From NCBI RefSeq assembly GCF_018069625.1, contig NZ_CP072941.1:1302001-1366000 (forward strand): a DNA stretch of 64,000 nucleotides, written 5' to 3'. Made by a program: the position numbers and the translations under genes. The notes under the pieces are model-generated. The model was not told the DNA's origin and did no database searches. It saw only the letters and a list, made by a program, of their open reading frames with translations. This document shows positions 26,522 to 48,100 of the stretch, in pieces. Origin of the DNA: Streptomyces yatensis (GTDB lineage Bacteria > Actinomycetota > Actinomycetes > Streptomycetales > Streptomycetaceae). How positions within the stretch are numbered: the stretch's first letter is position 1; each line of letters starts with the position of its first letter.

Positions 26522-27771
26522 CGGCCGTGCTCCATGGTGAGCTTCTCCAGCACCGGCACCACATCGTGCGGGGTGGGGGTGTGCAGGTTCTCCTCGCGCA
26601 GCCGCTCGGCGGTCTCCTTGTACGTGGCGTCGCCCAGCAGCCGTTCGACGCTCTCCCGCAGCACCTCGGCGGTCAGCTCGGAGGCGTGCACGGCCAGTCC
26701 GGCACCGGCCTCGTGCAGACTGGTCGCCTTGTTCCACCAGTCGCCGTAGCGGATGGTGGGGATGAACTGCGGTACGCCGTTGACCAGTGCGGTGCCCCAG
26801 GAGCCGAAGCCGCCGTGGTGGATGAGGACCGAGGCGCCGGGCAGCAGGGCGTGCAGCGGGACGAAGTCGACGATGCGGGTGTTGGCGGGGATCTTCTCCA
26901 GGGCCGCGACGTCCTCGGGCGGCAGCGCGGCCACCACGTCGATGTCCATGGTCCCGAGCGTGTCGATGATGTCGGTGACCGGCATGAAGGTGCCGCCCAG
27001 GGCCGCCCGCGCCGAGACGCCGGAGGTCAGCACGGCCCGCGGCCGCTCGGGGACCTCGCGCAGCCAGTCCGGGATCTCACAGGGGCCGTTGTAGGGCAGA
27101 TAGCGGACCGGGACCCGGTGGACGGACAGCGGCAGCTGGAGGCTGGTGGGGATCTGGTCGATGGTCCACTGGCCGACCACGACCTCCTCGTCGAAGGTGC
27201 GGTCGTAGCGGGCGAGGATGCCGCCGAGCCAGTCGGCCATCGGGTCCTCGCGGCGCTCCTCGGGCTGCTCCGCGAGGCGGGTCAGGAACACCTCGCGCAT
27301 CGTGGAGTAGATGTCGATACACCACAGCAGCCGGGCGTGGGCGGCACCCACGACCCGGGCGGCCACCGGGCCCGCGTAGGTGACGGGGTCCCAGATGACC
27401 AGATCGGGCTGCCAGTCGCGGGCGTAGGCCACCAGCTCGTGGACCATGCAGTCGTTGTAGGTCTGGTACGCGAACATCACGCTGACCTTGAACTTCATCA
27501 GCACCTGTTCCCAGGAGTGCTGATCGAGGTCCGGAGTGGACCAGTCGGACAGCGGGTTCTCCAGCGAGTCGCGGTTCTGCGTCAGCATCTCGTGGAGGTT
27601 GTGGTCGGTGCCGACGGAGACGGCGGTCAGACCGGTGCTCTTGATGTGCGTGGTCAGCGCGGGGTTGCTGGCGACATGCACCTCGTGGCCGGCCGCGGCC
27701 AGCGACCAGGCGAGCGGGACCATGGTGAACAGGTGCGATTTCTCGGACACCGTCGCGAAAAGGATACGCAT
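26518..27771 (-). CDS. GT-B macrolide glycosyltransferase (GT1 family, EryCIII/DesVII-like)
   Basis: 417 residues. The N-terminal acceptor domain starts [37 protein letters not shown]. The C-terminal NDP-sugar domain has [37 protein letters not shown], the HHGG phosphate-binding motif of macrolide transferases. It should attach NDP-2-deoxy-L-fucose to the C13 hydroxyl, once on each half of the symmetric dimer (inference from the product). Close relatives need a P450-like activator partner (EryCII/DesVIII); none is next to it. It follows the type II thioesterase by 14 bp. Confidence 0.92.
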   Translation of the reverse strand: MRILFATVSEKSHLFTMVPLAWSLAAAGHEVHVASNPALTTHIKSTGLTAVSVGTDHNLHEMLTQNRDSLENPLSDWSTPDLDQHSWEQVLMKFKVSVMFAYQTYNDCMVHELVAYARDWQPDLVIWDPVTYAGPVAARVVGAAHARLLWCIDIYSTMREVFLTRLAEQPEERREDPMADWLGGILARYDRTFDEEVVVGQWTIDQIPTSLQLPLSVHRVPVRYLPYNGPCEIPDWLREVPERPRAVLTSGVSARAALGGTFMPVTDIIDTLGTMDIDVVAALPPEDVAALEKIPANTRIVDFVPLHALLPGASVLIHHGGFGSWGTALVNGVPQFIPTIRYGDWWNKATSLHEAGAGLAVHASELTAEVLRESVERLLGDATYKETAERLREENLHTPTPHDVVPVLEKLTMEHGR

Positions 27772-27785
27772 CGTCGGTTTCTCTC

Positions 27786-28571
27786 TCAGTCGATGGGTCG
27801 TCGGGGGCGGGCGGTGGCCGCCCGCAGGGTGTCCGTGATGACTCCGGCCACCGCTGCCTTCTGCTCACCCAGGTAGAAGTGGCCGCCGGAGAAGACCTCC
27901 AGCCGGAAGGAGCCCGTGGTGTGCTCCCGCCAGCCCGCCATCTCCGGGGCTCTGACGCGGATGTCGCTGTCGCCGGCGAGCCCCACGATGTCGCAGCGCA
28001 GCCTGGCGCCCGGCCGGTACTCATAGGTCTCGGCCGCCTTGTAGTCGCTGCGGATGGCGGGCAGGGTCAGCCGCAGCAGTTCGGCGTCGCCGAGGATGCG
28101 CGAGTCGGTCCCGCTGACCAGGTGGAGCTCGGCGATGAGCCCGGCGTCGTCGCGCCGGTGGATGTCCAGGCTCCGGTGGTGGGAGGGCGCGGGCCGGCCC
28201 GAGGCGAAGAGCGCCACGGGCACGGTCCCCAGCTCCCCTTCGAGCAGCCGGGCCAGCTCGAACCCGACGCTCGCGCCCATGCTGTGGCCGAACAGCGCGA
28301 TGGGCCGGTGTGCCGTCAGCGGCGTCAGCGCCTCGAAGATCTCGCGCGCCATCTCGTGGATGTTCTCGATGGGCGTGTCATGGCGGCGGTCCTGCCGTCC
28401 CGGGTACTGGACGGCCAGCGCCTCCACGGTCGGCGGCAGCAGTTCGGAGATGGGGAAGTAGAAGCTGGCGGCTCCTCCCGCGTGCGGCAGGCAGACCAGG
28501 CTGACCTCGGCCTCCGGACGCGGATGGAACCTGCGGAACCACAGGCTCTCATCGGTGACGGGCAACGCCAT
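27786..28571 (-). CDS. Type II (editing) thioesterase
   Basis: 261 residues, alpha/beta hydrolase. Features are [21 protein letters not shown] near the start, QYPGRQDRR, the nucleophile motif [27 protein letters not shown] (Asp) and [10 protein letters not shown] (His). Such stand-alone enzymes clear aberrant acyl groups from PKS carrier proteins. ATG 28571 is preceded by AAAGGAA, and the long open frame upstream is spurious. It lies 59 bp after the terminal PKS gene, in the same transcript. Confidence 0.93.
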   Translation of the reverse strand: MALPVTDESLWFRRFHPRPEAEVSLVCLPHAGGAASFYFPISELLPPTVEALAVQYPGRQDRRHDTPIENIHEMAREIFEALTPLTAHRPIALFGHSMGASVGFELARLLEGELGTVPVALFASGRPAPSHHRSLDIHRRDDAGLIAELHLVSGTDSRILGDAELLRLTLPAIRSDYKAAETYEYRPGARLRCDIVGLAGDSDIRVRAPEMAGWREHTTGSFRLEVFSGGHFYLGEQKAAVAGVITDTLRAATARPRRPID

Positions 28572-28630
28572 GGTCGTCGTTCCTTTCGCGGTGCGGGAGG
28601 GCGCCTCGGTGGCGTGTGTGCGGGGCGTGG

Positions 28631-31600
28631 TCAGGCGCCGTCGCGCGGCAGGGACTCCAGCCAGTCCTCGATGGCCTGGGCGGTGGGGAGGGAGTGGTCC
28701 TCCATCATGGTGAAGTGGTTGCCGCGCACATCGACGATGTCGTGCGGCAGCTCCCAGAAGGACCGCCAGTCGGGCAGCTCCTCCAGCTTCAGCGAACCGG
28801 TGGACAGCGGCTCCATCGCGCGCACGAGAAGGGTGGGGGTCGCGATCGGCTCCGGATCCCAGCTGCCGAACAGGTTGAGATACCAGCCCATGGCCGACAG
28901 CCGGTCGTCGTCCATGGTGACGAACACGCCCTCGCGCTCGGTCATCCCGTCCATGAGCGAGAGCCCGAACTGGTTGAGGATGCTGCTCTTGGGCACGTAC
29001 GTGTCCACCAGCACCACCGCGGTCGGCCGGATGCCCATCCGCTCCAGATGTCCGGCCGCCGCATGGGCGAACCAGCCGCCCGCCGAGGAGCCCAGCAGCA
29101 CGATCGGCGCCCCGTCCGCGGCCTTCGCCACCGCCTCGGCCTGGGCGGCGACCACCGCGTCCGCCGTCTCGGGAAGGGGCTCGCCGCGGCCGAAGCCCGG
29201 CAGCGCGAGCGCCGACACATCGCGCCGGCCCCGCTGTGAGGCAGCGAACCGCGCGTACTGGTGGATGCCCGCGACCGCCAGGCACGAGGAGAAGCAGAAC
29301 ATGTGCTGCTCGGCCGGGCCCTTGCTGAGCCTGACCGGCGTCGGCAGCTTCTCCAGCTCCGAGGTGGCGCTGAACCGGGGCCGCAGCGCCGCCGTGGCGT
29401 GCAGCAGGTCGAAGATCTCTTTCCATTTCCCGGTCTCGAACGCCTGGGTGTACAGCGCGCTCAGCGTGGTGGACTCACCCGCGGCGGCGGGCGCCGCGCC
29501 CGTGGGCGTCTCCGCGGAGGGACCCGACTGCCGGGCCGCGGCCAGGTCCGAGCGGAGCCGGGCGGCCAGATCGGTGGGCGTCTCGTGGTCGAAGACGAGC
29601 GTGGCGGGAAGCCTCAGCCCGGTGGCCGCGTTCAGCCGGTTGCGCAGCTCGACCGCGGTGAGCGAATCGAAGCCGGAGTCCACGAACTCATGGGTGGCAC
29701 CGATGGCGGACGGGTCCGGGTGGCCGAGCACGGTGGCCACCTGCGTGCGCACCAACTCCACCAGAACGGCGTCCTGTTCGGCCTCGGACAGCCCGGCGAG
29801 CCGGTCCCGGAGCGCGGAGTCGCCGCCCGGCGAGCCGGCGCGCGTGGTCGCGCCCGCCCGGCGCGCCGGTGTCCGCACCAGTCCGCGCAACAGCAGCGGC
29901 ACCGAGCCGGATCCGGCGTTCGCGCGCAGCGCCGCGAGGTCGAGCCGCATCGGGATCAGCAGCGGAGTGTCCAGGGCGAGGGCGGTGTCGAGCAGTTCCA
30001 TGCCCTGTTCGGAGGAGAGCGCGGCCACGCCCGAGCGGGCGGCCCCGGCCGTGTCCGCCGTATCCGTCATCGTGCCGGCCTGCGCCCACAGCCCCCAGGC
30101 GAGGGAGTGGGCGGGCAGCCCCTGCGCCCTGCGGGCCTGCGCGAAGGCGTCGAGGAAGCCGTTGGCGGCCGCGTAGTTGGCCTGTCCGGCGCCGCCGAGC
30201 ACCCCGGCGGCCGAGGAGAAGAGCACGAACGCGGCCAGGTCCAGCTCCCGGGTGGCCTCGTGGAGGTGGAGTACGGCGTCGGCCTTGGGCCGCAGCACCG
30301 TGTCCATCCGCTCGGGGGTGAGCGAGGAGATCACCCCGTCGTCCAGTACCCCGGCGGTGTGGAACACCCCCGTCAGCGGGTGGTCGCAGGGCACCTGGGC
30401 CACCAGGGCGGCCACGGCGTCCCGGTCGGCGGTGTCGCACGCCGCCACGGTCACGGTGGCGCCGAGCGCGGTCAGCTCGTCCCGCAACTGACCGGCCCCC
30501 TCGGCGGCCGGTCCACGGCGGCTGGTCAGCAGCAGATGGCGGACGCCGTGCCGGGTCACCAGGTGGCGGGCGAGCAGCCCGCCCAGCGCCCCGGTGGCGC
30601 CGGTGATCAGAACGGTGCCCTCGGGGTCCAGCGGACGCGTGGCGCCGGTCCCGCCCTGGGCGCGGGCGAGCCGCGGGGTGTGGGCCTGGCCGTCCCGCAG
30701 CGCGAGCTGCGGCTCACCGGAGGGGAGGACCGCCGGGAGGGCCCGTACGGACTCCTCGTGCTCGTCGAGGTCGACGAGGGTGAACCGGTCGGGGTTCTCC
30801 GACTGCGCCGAGCGCACCAGACCCCACACGGCGGCGCCGGGCAGATCGGTGACGTCCGCGCCGGGCGCGGTGGCCACGGCGCCCCGGGTGACGAACACCA
30901 GCCGGGAGTCGGCGAACCGCTCATCGGCCGACCAGCTCCGGGCCAGCTCCAGGGCGGTGCCCAGGGAGGCCCGTACCGCGTCGGCCGGTGCGCCGGGCCC
31001 GGCCTTGCAGCACACCAGGACCGCCGCGGGGGCGGCCGTACCGGCATCGAGGGCCGCGCCCAGCGACTCCAGGTCCACATACGACTCCAGGTGGACCCCG
31101 GCCGCGAAGAGGCTCTCGGTCACCTCCAGTCCGTCGTCGCCGACCAGCGCGGCCCGGGTCAGCGGGGTGGCCGGGGCGGAACCGGCGAGCGCGGGCCAGT
31201 CGAGCTGGAACAGTGCCTCGTTGCTCGCGGCGCGGGCGCCGCTGAGCTGGTCGCCGGTCATCTTCCGCAGCAGCAGGCCCTCGACGGTGGCCACCGGGCG
31301 GCCGGTGGGGTCGGCCACCGCGAGCGCCACGGTGTCCTCCCCGGCCGGGGAGATCCGCACCCGCACCTCGTCGGCCCCGGCGGCGTGCAGCGACACCCCG
31401 GTCCAGGAGAACGGCAGCCGCCCCTGCGCCGTCTCGGGGTCCTCTCCGGCGAAGAGGGTGCCGAGCGCGATGCCGTGCAGGGAGGCGTCGAGCAGGGCCG
31501 GGTGGATCCCGTACGCTGCGGCGGCCGGCTGCTGCTCCCGGGCCAGCCGTATCTCGGCGAACACCTCGTCGCCGCGCAGCCAGGCGGCCCGCAGGCCCCG

Positions 31601-34600
31601 GAAGGCCGGGCCGTAGCCGAAGCCGCCCGCCGCGTACCGCTCGTACATGTCGCTGACGTCGAGTTCGGTGGCATCCGCCGGAGGCCACGCGGTCAGCTCC
31701 GCGGGGGTGGCCGGTGCGGCGATGGCGAGCGTGCCGGTGGCGTGCGGGGTCCACGGCTCGCCGAACCCGGCGCCCTCGGGGCGGGAGTGGACGTTCAGCG
31801 GGCGGCGTCCACTCTCGTCGGGTTCCCCTGCGGTCACCCGGAGGGTGAGCGCGCCACGGGCGGGGAGGATGAGCGGCGCCTGGAGGGTCAGCTCCTCCAC
31901 CTGGTCGCAGCCGACCTGGTCACCGGCCTGGATCGCGAGTTCCAGGAAGGCGGTGCCGGGGAAGAGGACGGTGCCGGAGACGGCGTGGTCGGCCAGCCAG
32001 GGCTGGGCGGACAGGGACAGCCTTCCGGTGAGCACCAGGCCGTCGGTGTCGGCGAGTTCGACGGCGGCGCCCAGCAGCGGATGCCCGGCGGCACCGAGGC
32101 CCGCGGAGGTCACATCGCCGGCCCGGTCGGGGCCGTCCAGCCAGTAGCGCTGCCGCTGGAAGGCGTACGTGGGCAGCTCCACCCGCCGGGCGCCACGGCC
32201 CGCGAACACCCTCTCCCAGTCCACCTCGCCACCGTGGGCGTGCACCCGGCCGACCCCGGCCAGCAGCGACTCGGCCTCACCCCGGTCCTTGCGCAGCAGC
32301 GGGACGAACGCGACGGCATCGGTGCCGGAGACGCACTCCTGCCCCATCGCGGACAGCACGCCGACCGGGCCCAGCTCTACGCAGCGGGTCACGCCCTGGT
32401 CCTCGAGAAACCGCATACCGTCCTGGAACCGCACCGGCCGGCGCACATGGCGCACCCAGTACTCGGGCGTGCACAGCTCCTCGGCCGCCGTCCCGCCGGT
32501 CACATTGGACACCACCGCGATCCGCGGGGTGGCGTAGGACAGCTCACCGACGACCTTGGCGAACTCCTCGAGCATGGGCTCGATCAGCGGTGAGTGGGCG
32601 GCGACGCCGACCCGCAGCCGCTTGCTCTTGACGCCCACCGCTTCCGCGATCCGCAGGACGGCCTTCTCGTCACCGGAGATCACCGTGGCGGCGGGGCCGT
32701 TGACCGCGCCCAGGGCCACCCGGTCCTCGTGGCCCGCCAGATGGGGCAGCACCTCGGCCTCACCGGTCTGCAGCGAGACCATCGCGCCTCCGGCGGGCAG
32801 CGCGTCCATCAGCCGGCCCCGGGCCGCGACCAGCGCACAGGCGTCCGGCAGCGAGAACACGCCCGCCACATGGGCCGCCGCCAGCTCGCCCACCGAGTGG
32901 CCGACCAGGAAGTCCGCGGTCACACCCCACGACTCCAGCAGCCGGTACAGCGCCACCTCGACGGCGAAGAGGCCGGTCTGGGTGTAGAGGGTCCGCTCGA
33001 GCAACGCGGCGTCCTCGCCGAAGACCACGTCGCGCACCGCGTGCTCGACATGGCCGTCCAGGTGGCGGTCGAGTTCGGCGCAGACGGTGTCGAACGCGGC
33101 GGCGAAGACCGGGAAGGCGGTGTGCAGGGCGCGTCCCATGCCGAGCCGCTGTGCGCCCTGCCCGGTGAACAGGAACGCCGTCTTGCCCGCACCGGCCACC
33201 GCGCCGGGCATGACACCGGAGGCCAACTGGTCGAGCTCGGTGAGCAGTTCGGCGCGGTTCGATCCCACGACCACCGCGCGGTGGGTGAAGGCGGAGCGGG
33301 TGAGCGCCAGCGAGTAGCCGATGTCCACCGGGGACGGCTCGGGCGTGCCCGCCACATACGACCGCAGTCGCGCGGCCTGGGCGCGCAGGGCCTCCTCGGT
33401 GCGTCCCGACAGCGGCCACGGCACCGGGTCACCGGCGGCGGGGACGGTGTCCGACGGAGCCTCGGGCTCGGGCTCTTCGGCGGGGGCCTGCTCCAGGATC
33501 ACATGGGCGTTGGTGCCGCTGAATCCGAAGGCGGAGACCGCGGCGCGGCGCGGCCGCTCGGTCTCCGGCTCGGGCCACGGCCTGGCCTCGGCCAGCAGCC
33601 GTACCGCGCCCGACTCCCAGTCGACGTTGGGGGTCGGCTCCTCGGCGTGCAGCGTCTTGGGCAGTATGCCGTGGCGCAGCGCCAGCACCGTTTTGATGAT
33701 CCCGCCGACGCCCGCGGCGGCCTGGGTGTGGCCGATGTTGGACTTCAGGGAGCCGAGCCACAGCGGGCGGTCCTCGGGGCGGTCCTGGCCGTACGTGGCG
33801 AGCAGGGCGCCCGCCTCGATGGGGTCGCCGAGCGAGGTGCCGGTGCCGTGTGCCTCGACCGCGTCCACATCGGCGGCGGTCAGCCCCGCGTCGGCCAGCG
33901 CCTGCCGGATGACGCGCTGCTGGGAGGGGCCGTTGGGGGCGGTGAGCCCGCTGCTGGCGCCGTCCTGGTTGGTGGCGGAGCCGCGGACGACCGCGAGCAC
34001 CCGATGGCCGTTCTCCCGCGCGTCGGACAGCCGCTCCACGAGCAGCATGCCCACGCCCTCGCCCCAGCCGGTGCCGTCGGCGGAGGCGGCGAACGCCTTG
34101 CAGCGGCCGTCGGAGGCGAGCCCGCGCTGCCGGCTGAAGTCCACGAAGGCCACTGGTGTGGACATCACCATCGACCCGCCGACGAGGGCGAGTTCGCACT
34201 CCGCGCGGCGCAGCGCCTGCGCGGCGAGATGCAGGGCCACCAGCGAGGACGAGCAGGCGGTGTCCACGGTGACCGCGGGGCCTTCGAGTCCGAAGGTGTA
34301 GGCGATACGGCCGGAGGCGATGCTGCCGGAGCCACCGCTGCCGACGTAGCCCTCGACGTCGTCGGGCACCTGGCGCAGCCGGGTCGCGTAGTCCTGGTAC
34401 ATCACCCCGGCGAAGACCCCGGTGCGGCTGCCGCGCAGCGTGGCCGGGTCGATCCCGGCCCGCTCCAGGGCCTCCCACCCGGTCTCCAGCAGCAGCCGCT
34501 GCTGGGGGTCCATGGCCAGCGCCTCGCGCGGGGAGATGCCGAAGAAGGCGGGGTCGAAGTGGTCGGCGTCGGCGACGAAACCGCCCTCCCGCGCATAGCT

Positions 34601-34867
34601 CGTCCCCGGCTTGTCCGGGTCCGGGTCGTAGAGGGCCTCCAGGTCCCAGCCCCGGTCGGCGGGGAACTCGGTGACCGCGTCACGGCCGTTCGCCACCAGC
34701 TCCCACAGGTCCTCCGGCGACGCCACACCGCCGGGATAGCGGCAGGCCATCCCGACGATGGCGATGGGCTCGTGGTCCTTGGCCTCGGCCTCCTGAAGGC
34801 GCTGGCGAGTGCGGGCCAGATCCGTGGTCACTCGCTTGAGGTAGTCGCGGAGCTTTGCCTCGCTCAC
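28631..34867 (-). CDS. Type I PKS gene E: module 7 (KS-AT-DH-KR-ACP) and terminal thioesterase
   Basis: 2078 residues. N-terminal coiled-coil docking segment (1-30); KS with DTACSSS, Cys205. The AT nucleophile is Ser658 in GHSVGE. The substrate motif is VAAH (755-758) instead of malonyl-type HAFH, while the rest of the AT is malonyl-like. DH has His961 in [11 protein letters not shown] and Asp1127. KR is B-type, LDD at 1508-1510, Tyr1565 and Asn1569. ACP Ser1735 in GFDSL. The TE has Ser1928 in GSSAGG and His2051. The module makes the C2=C3 double bond. In elaiophylin biosynthesis the TE joins two chains head-to-tail and cyclises them. GTG start. Confidence 0.95.
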   Translation of the reverse strand: MSEAKLRDYLKRVTTDLARTRQRLQEAEAKDHEPIAIVGMACRYPGGVASPEDLWELVANGRDAVTEFPADRGWDLEALYDPDPDKPGTSYAREGGFVADADHFDPAFFGISPREALAMDPQQRLLLETGWEALERAGIDPATLRGSRTGVFAGVMYQDYATRLRQVPDDVEGYVGSGGSGSIASGRIAYTFGLEGPAVTVDTACSSSLVALHLAAQALRRAECELALVGGSMVMSTPVAFVDFSRQRGLASDGRCKAFAASADGTGWGEGVGMLLVERLSDARENGHRVLAVVRGSATNQDGASSGLTAPNGPSQQRVIRQALADAGLTAADVDAVEAHGTGTSLGDPIEAGALLATYGQDRPEDRPLWLGSLKSNIGHTQAAAGVGGIIKTVLALRHGILPKTLHAEEPTPNVDWESGAVRLLAEARPWPEPETERPRRAAVSAFGFSGTNAHVILEQAPAEEPEPEAPSDTVPAAGDPVPWPLSGRTEEALRAQAARLRSYVAGTPEPSPVDIGYSLALTRSAFTHRAVVVGSNRAELLTELDQLASGVMPGAVAGAGKTAFLFTGQGAQRLGMGRALHTAFPVFAAAFDTVCAELDRHLDGHVEHAVRDVVFGEDAALLERTLYTQTGLFAVEVALYRLLESWGVTADFLVGHSVGELAAAHVAGVFSLPDACALVAARGRLMDALPAGGAMVSLQTGEAEVLPHLAGHEDRVALGAVNGPAATVISGDEKAVLRIAEAVGVKSKRLRVGVAAHSPLIEPMLEEFAKVVGELSYATPRIAVVSNVTGGTAAEELCTPEYWVRHVRRPVRFQDGMRFLEDQGVTRCVELGPVGVLSAMGQECVSGTDAVAFVPLLRKDRGEAESLLAGVGRVHAHGGEVDWERVFAGRGARRVELPTYAFQRQRYWLDGPDRAGDVTSAGLGAAGHPLLGAAVELADTDGLVLTGRLSLSAQPWLADHAVSGTVLFPGTAFLELAIQAGDQVGCDQVEELTLQAPLILPARGALTLRVTAGEPDESGRRPLNVHSRPEGAGFGEPWTPHATGTLAIAAPATPAELTAWPPADATELDVSDMYERYAAGGFGYGPAFRGLRAAWLRGDEVFAEIRLAREQQPAAAAYGIHPALLDASLHGIALGTLFAGEDPETAQGRLPFSWTGVSLHAAGADEVRVRISPAGEDTVALAVADPTGRPVATVEGLLLRKMTGDQLSGARAASNEALFQLDWPALAGSAPATPLTRAALVGDDGLEVTESLFAAGVHLESYVDLESLGAALDAGTAAPAAVLVCCKAGPGAPADAVRASLGTALELARSWSADERFADSRLVFVTRGAVATAPGADVTDLPGAAVWGLVRSAQSENPDRFTLVDLDEHEESVRALPAVLPSGEPQLALRDGQAHTPRLARAQGGTGATRPLDPEGTVLITGATGALGGLLARHLVTRHGVRHLLLTSRRGPAAEGAGQLRDELTALGATVTVAACDTADRDAVAALVAQVPCDHPLTGVFHTAGVLDDGVISSLTPERMDTVLRPKADAVLHLHEATRELDLAAFVLFSSAAGVLGGAGQANYAAANGFLDAFAQARRAQGLPAHSLAWGLWAQAGTMTDTADTAGAARSGVAALSSEQGMELLDTALALDTPLLIPMRLDLAALRANAGSGSVPLLLRGLVRTPARRAGATTRAGSPGGDSALRDRLAGLSEAEQDAVLVELVRTQVATVLGHPDPSAIGATHEFVDSGFDSLTAVELRNRLNAATGLRLPATLVFDHETPTDLAARLRSDLAAARQSGPSAETPTGAAPAAAGESTTLSALYTQAFETGKWKEIFDLLHATAALRPRFSATSELEKLPTPVRLSKGPAEQHMFCFSSCLAVAGIHQYARFAASQRGRRDVSALALPGFGRGEPLPETADAVVAAQAEAVAKAADGAPIVLLGSSAGGWFAHAAAGHLERMGIRPTAVVLVDTYVPKSSILNQFGLSLMDGMTEREGVFVTMDDDRLSAMGWYLNLFGSWDPEPIATPTLLVRAMEPLSTGSLKLEELPDWRSFWELPHDIVDVRGNHFTMMEDHSLPTAQAIEDWLESLPRDGA
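31862..32313 (-). repeat. AT-DH linker block shared with module 6 (copy in gene E)
   Basis: A 452-bp segment aligns without gaps to 37452-37903. It spans the end of the AT and the start of the DH. About nine bases in ten match by eye, and the last 175 bp differ at only three positions I can see. Confidence 0.7.
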
Positions 34868-34907
34868 CGTGTACCGCCCATCTCTTTGATTTCCAACTCC
34901 GGGTACT

Positions 34908-45101
<10,194 letters not shown>

Positions 45102-45125
45102 TGTCAGCTCCGCAGTCGAGTCTCG

Positions 45126-48100
45126 TCAGAGGTCGTTCTTGTCGTAGGCCATGCGGACGAGGTCATCCACGTCCAGGTCGTCGATGGACTCGGCGGACTC
45201 CTCGTCCACCGGTCCGGTGGCGGGGTCGTCGGAACCGGCCAGCCGCAGCAGCTCGTCCAGCAGTCCCGATTCGCGGAGCCGGAGCAGGGGGATGGAGGTC
45301 AGCGCCGCGCGGACCTCGGCCTCCTCGGGGTCGAGGCCGGTGCCCGCGGTGTCATCGGGGAAGAGTTCGGCGCCGATGTGTCCGGCGAGTTCCTCCGCGC
45401 TCGGGTAGTCGAAGACGACGGTGACGGGGAAGCGGAGCCCGGTCGCGGTGCCCAGGCGGTTGCGCAGGTCGACGGCGCTCAGGGAGTCGAAGCCCAGTTC
45501 GCGGAAGGCGCGCTGGGCGTCGACGGCCTCCGGGCCGGGATAGCCGAGCACGGTGGCGATCTGGGAGCGCACCAGCGACAGCACGGCCGCCTGCCGGTCC
45601 GCCGGGGCCATGTCAACCAGCCGGTCGCGCAGCGAGGAGGACTCGCCGGTCGTGTCCGCCCCCGTGTCGGCGTCGGCGGCGAGGATCCGCGCCACGTCGG
45701 GCAGCTGCCCGATGAGCGGGCTGGGCCGGGCCGAGGTGAAGACGGGGACGAACCGCTCCCAGTCCACGTCGGCGACCACGACCACGGTCTCGTCCCCGTC
45801 CATCACCTGCCAGAACGCGTCGATGGCGAGCCGGGGAGTCATGAACGGGATGCCCCGGCCGCGCAGTTGCTCCTCGGCGAGGTTGGCGGCCATGCCGCCC
45901 TCCTCGGGGCTCCAGATGCCCCACACCACCGAGGTGGCGGTGAGGCCGCGGGCCCGGCGGTTCTCGGCGAGCCCGTCGAGATAGGCGTTGGCGGCGGCGT
46001 AGGCGCCGTGTTCGCCACTGCCCCAGACGGCCGAGATGGAGGAGAAGAGCACGAAGGAGTCGAGGGTGTCCCGGTCGAAGAGGGCGTCCAGGTTGGCGGC
46101 GCCCGCGATCTTGGCCTCCGCCGTGTCGGCGAACTCCCGCAGATCGGTGTCCACGAGCGGAACGAGCACACCGGCGCCCGCGATGTGCAGCACCGAACGG
46201 ATCGGCGGGCCCTCGGCCTCCACCTCCCGTACGAGCGCCTCCAGCGCGGCGCGGTCGGCCACATCGCACGCGGCCACGGTGACCTTGGCACCCAGCTCGG
46301 TCAGTTCGGCCTTGAGCTTGTCCGCGCCGGGCGCCTCGGGGCCGCGGCGGCTGGTGAGCACCAGGTGTTCGGCACCGGTCCGGGCCAGCCGGCGGGCGAT
46401 CTGGGCTCCGACGCCACCGGTGCCGCCGGTGAGCAGCACGGTGCCCTCGGGGCTCCAGCCTCCGCCGCTCCCCCGGTGGCCGGCGGCCCGTACCAGCCGC
46501 CGGGTGAACACACCGGAGGGCCGCAGGGCCAGCTGGTCCTCGTCGCCGAGACGGCCCGCGAGCGCACCGCACAGCCGTGTGGTGACCCGGCCGTCGACGG
46601 TGCCCGGCAGGTCGATCATGCCGCCCCAGCGCTGGGGGTGTTCGAGGGCGGCGACCCGGCCCAGTCCCCATACGGCCGCCTGGGCCGGGCTGTCGAGCAC
46701 ATCGGTGCCGCCGACGGACACGCCCCCACGGGTGGCCAGCCACAGCGGGGCCGCGACCCCGGTGTCGCCGAGGGCCTGGACGAGGGCGAGGGTGAGCGCG
46801 AGGCCCATGGGCACCCCCGCGTGGCCGGGGTGCGGTGCGTCGGCGAGCCCGAGCAGGGAGAGCACGCCGGACGGGGTGCCTCCGGCGGTGGCCTCGGCGA
46901 GCCGCGCTGAGACCGCGGCGCGGTCGGCCTCGGCCGCCTCGACGGTGACCACCGTGGCGCCGTGGGTCTCCAGACCGTCGCGTACGGCCTCGATGAGCTC
47001 GGTGCCGGGGGGTGCGGCCGGGACCACGAGCAGCCAGGTGCCGGTCAGGGCCGCCGAGGCCGGGTCCGGCACCCGGTTCCAGGTGACGTGGTAACGCCAG
47101 GAGTCGAGCACGAACCGCTCCCTGCTGCCGCGACGCCATGAGGACAGCGCGGGGAGCACGGTGCGCAGCGACGACCGCTCCTCGTCGGCGTCCACTTCCA
47201 GCGCGGCGGTCAGCGCGGCCAGGTCCTCGCGCTCGACCGCGTCCCAGAATTCGGCGTCCGCCGGATCGCCTCCGGTGGCGGCCGCCGGGGCCGGGGGCTG
47301 CTCCAGCCAGTAGCGCTGTCGCTGGAAGGCGTACGTCGGCAACTGCACCACGGACGCGCCCAGCCCGGCCAGCACCGCGGCCCAGTCGACGGCCACCCCA
47401 CGGACGAACGCCTCGCCCAGCGACGCCAGGAACCGCTCCGGACCACCCTCGTCACGCCGCAGCGACCCCACCACCACCGCGTCCTCGACGGTCGCCTGCA
47501 ACGGCATCGTCAGCACCGGATGCGGACTCATTTCGAGGAACGTCCCGAACCCGGCCGCCGACAGAGCCCGCACCGCCGACTCCAGCTCCACCGTCTCCCG
47601 CAGATTGGTGTACCAGTACCCGGCGTCCAGACCCGCGGTGTCCACGGGTGCGCCCGTCACGGTGGAGTGGAAGGTGATGTCCGAGGTGCGCGGGCGGATC
47701 GGGGCGAGGAGGTCGAGGAGTTCGGCACGCAGCTCTTCCACCTGGGCCGAGTGGGACGCGTAGTCCACCGGGATCAGCTTCGCCCGTACGTCCTCGCCCT
47801 CACACTCCGCCTGGAGCTCGCGCAGCGCCTCCGGGTCACCGGACACCACGATCGAACCGGGGCCGTTGACGGCCGCCACGGAGATGCGCCCGTCCCAGGC
47901 GGTGATGCGTTCGCGCACCCGATCGGCGCTCTGAGCGACGGACATCATGCCGCCACGTCCCGCCAGCCCACGCCCGATGGCCTGCGACCGCAACGCCACC
48001 ACCCGCGCCCCGTCCTCCAACGACAACCCACCCGCCACCACCGCAGCCGCGATCTCACCCTGCGAATGCCCCACCACCGCCGCAGGCACCACCCCACACG

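Noticed and set aside
27786..29426. Long start (546 codons) for the type II thioesterase
   Set aside because: The extra N-terminus is the antisense-like reading of the PKS TE region. ATG 28571 has a ribosome site and begins at the conserved family N-terminus.
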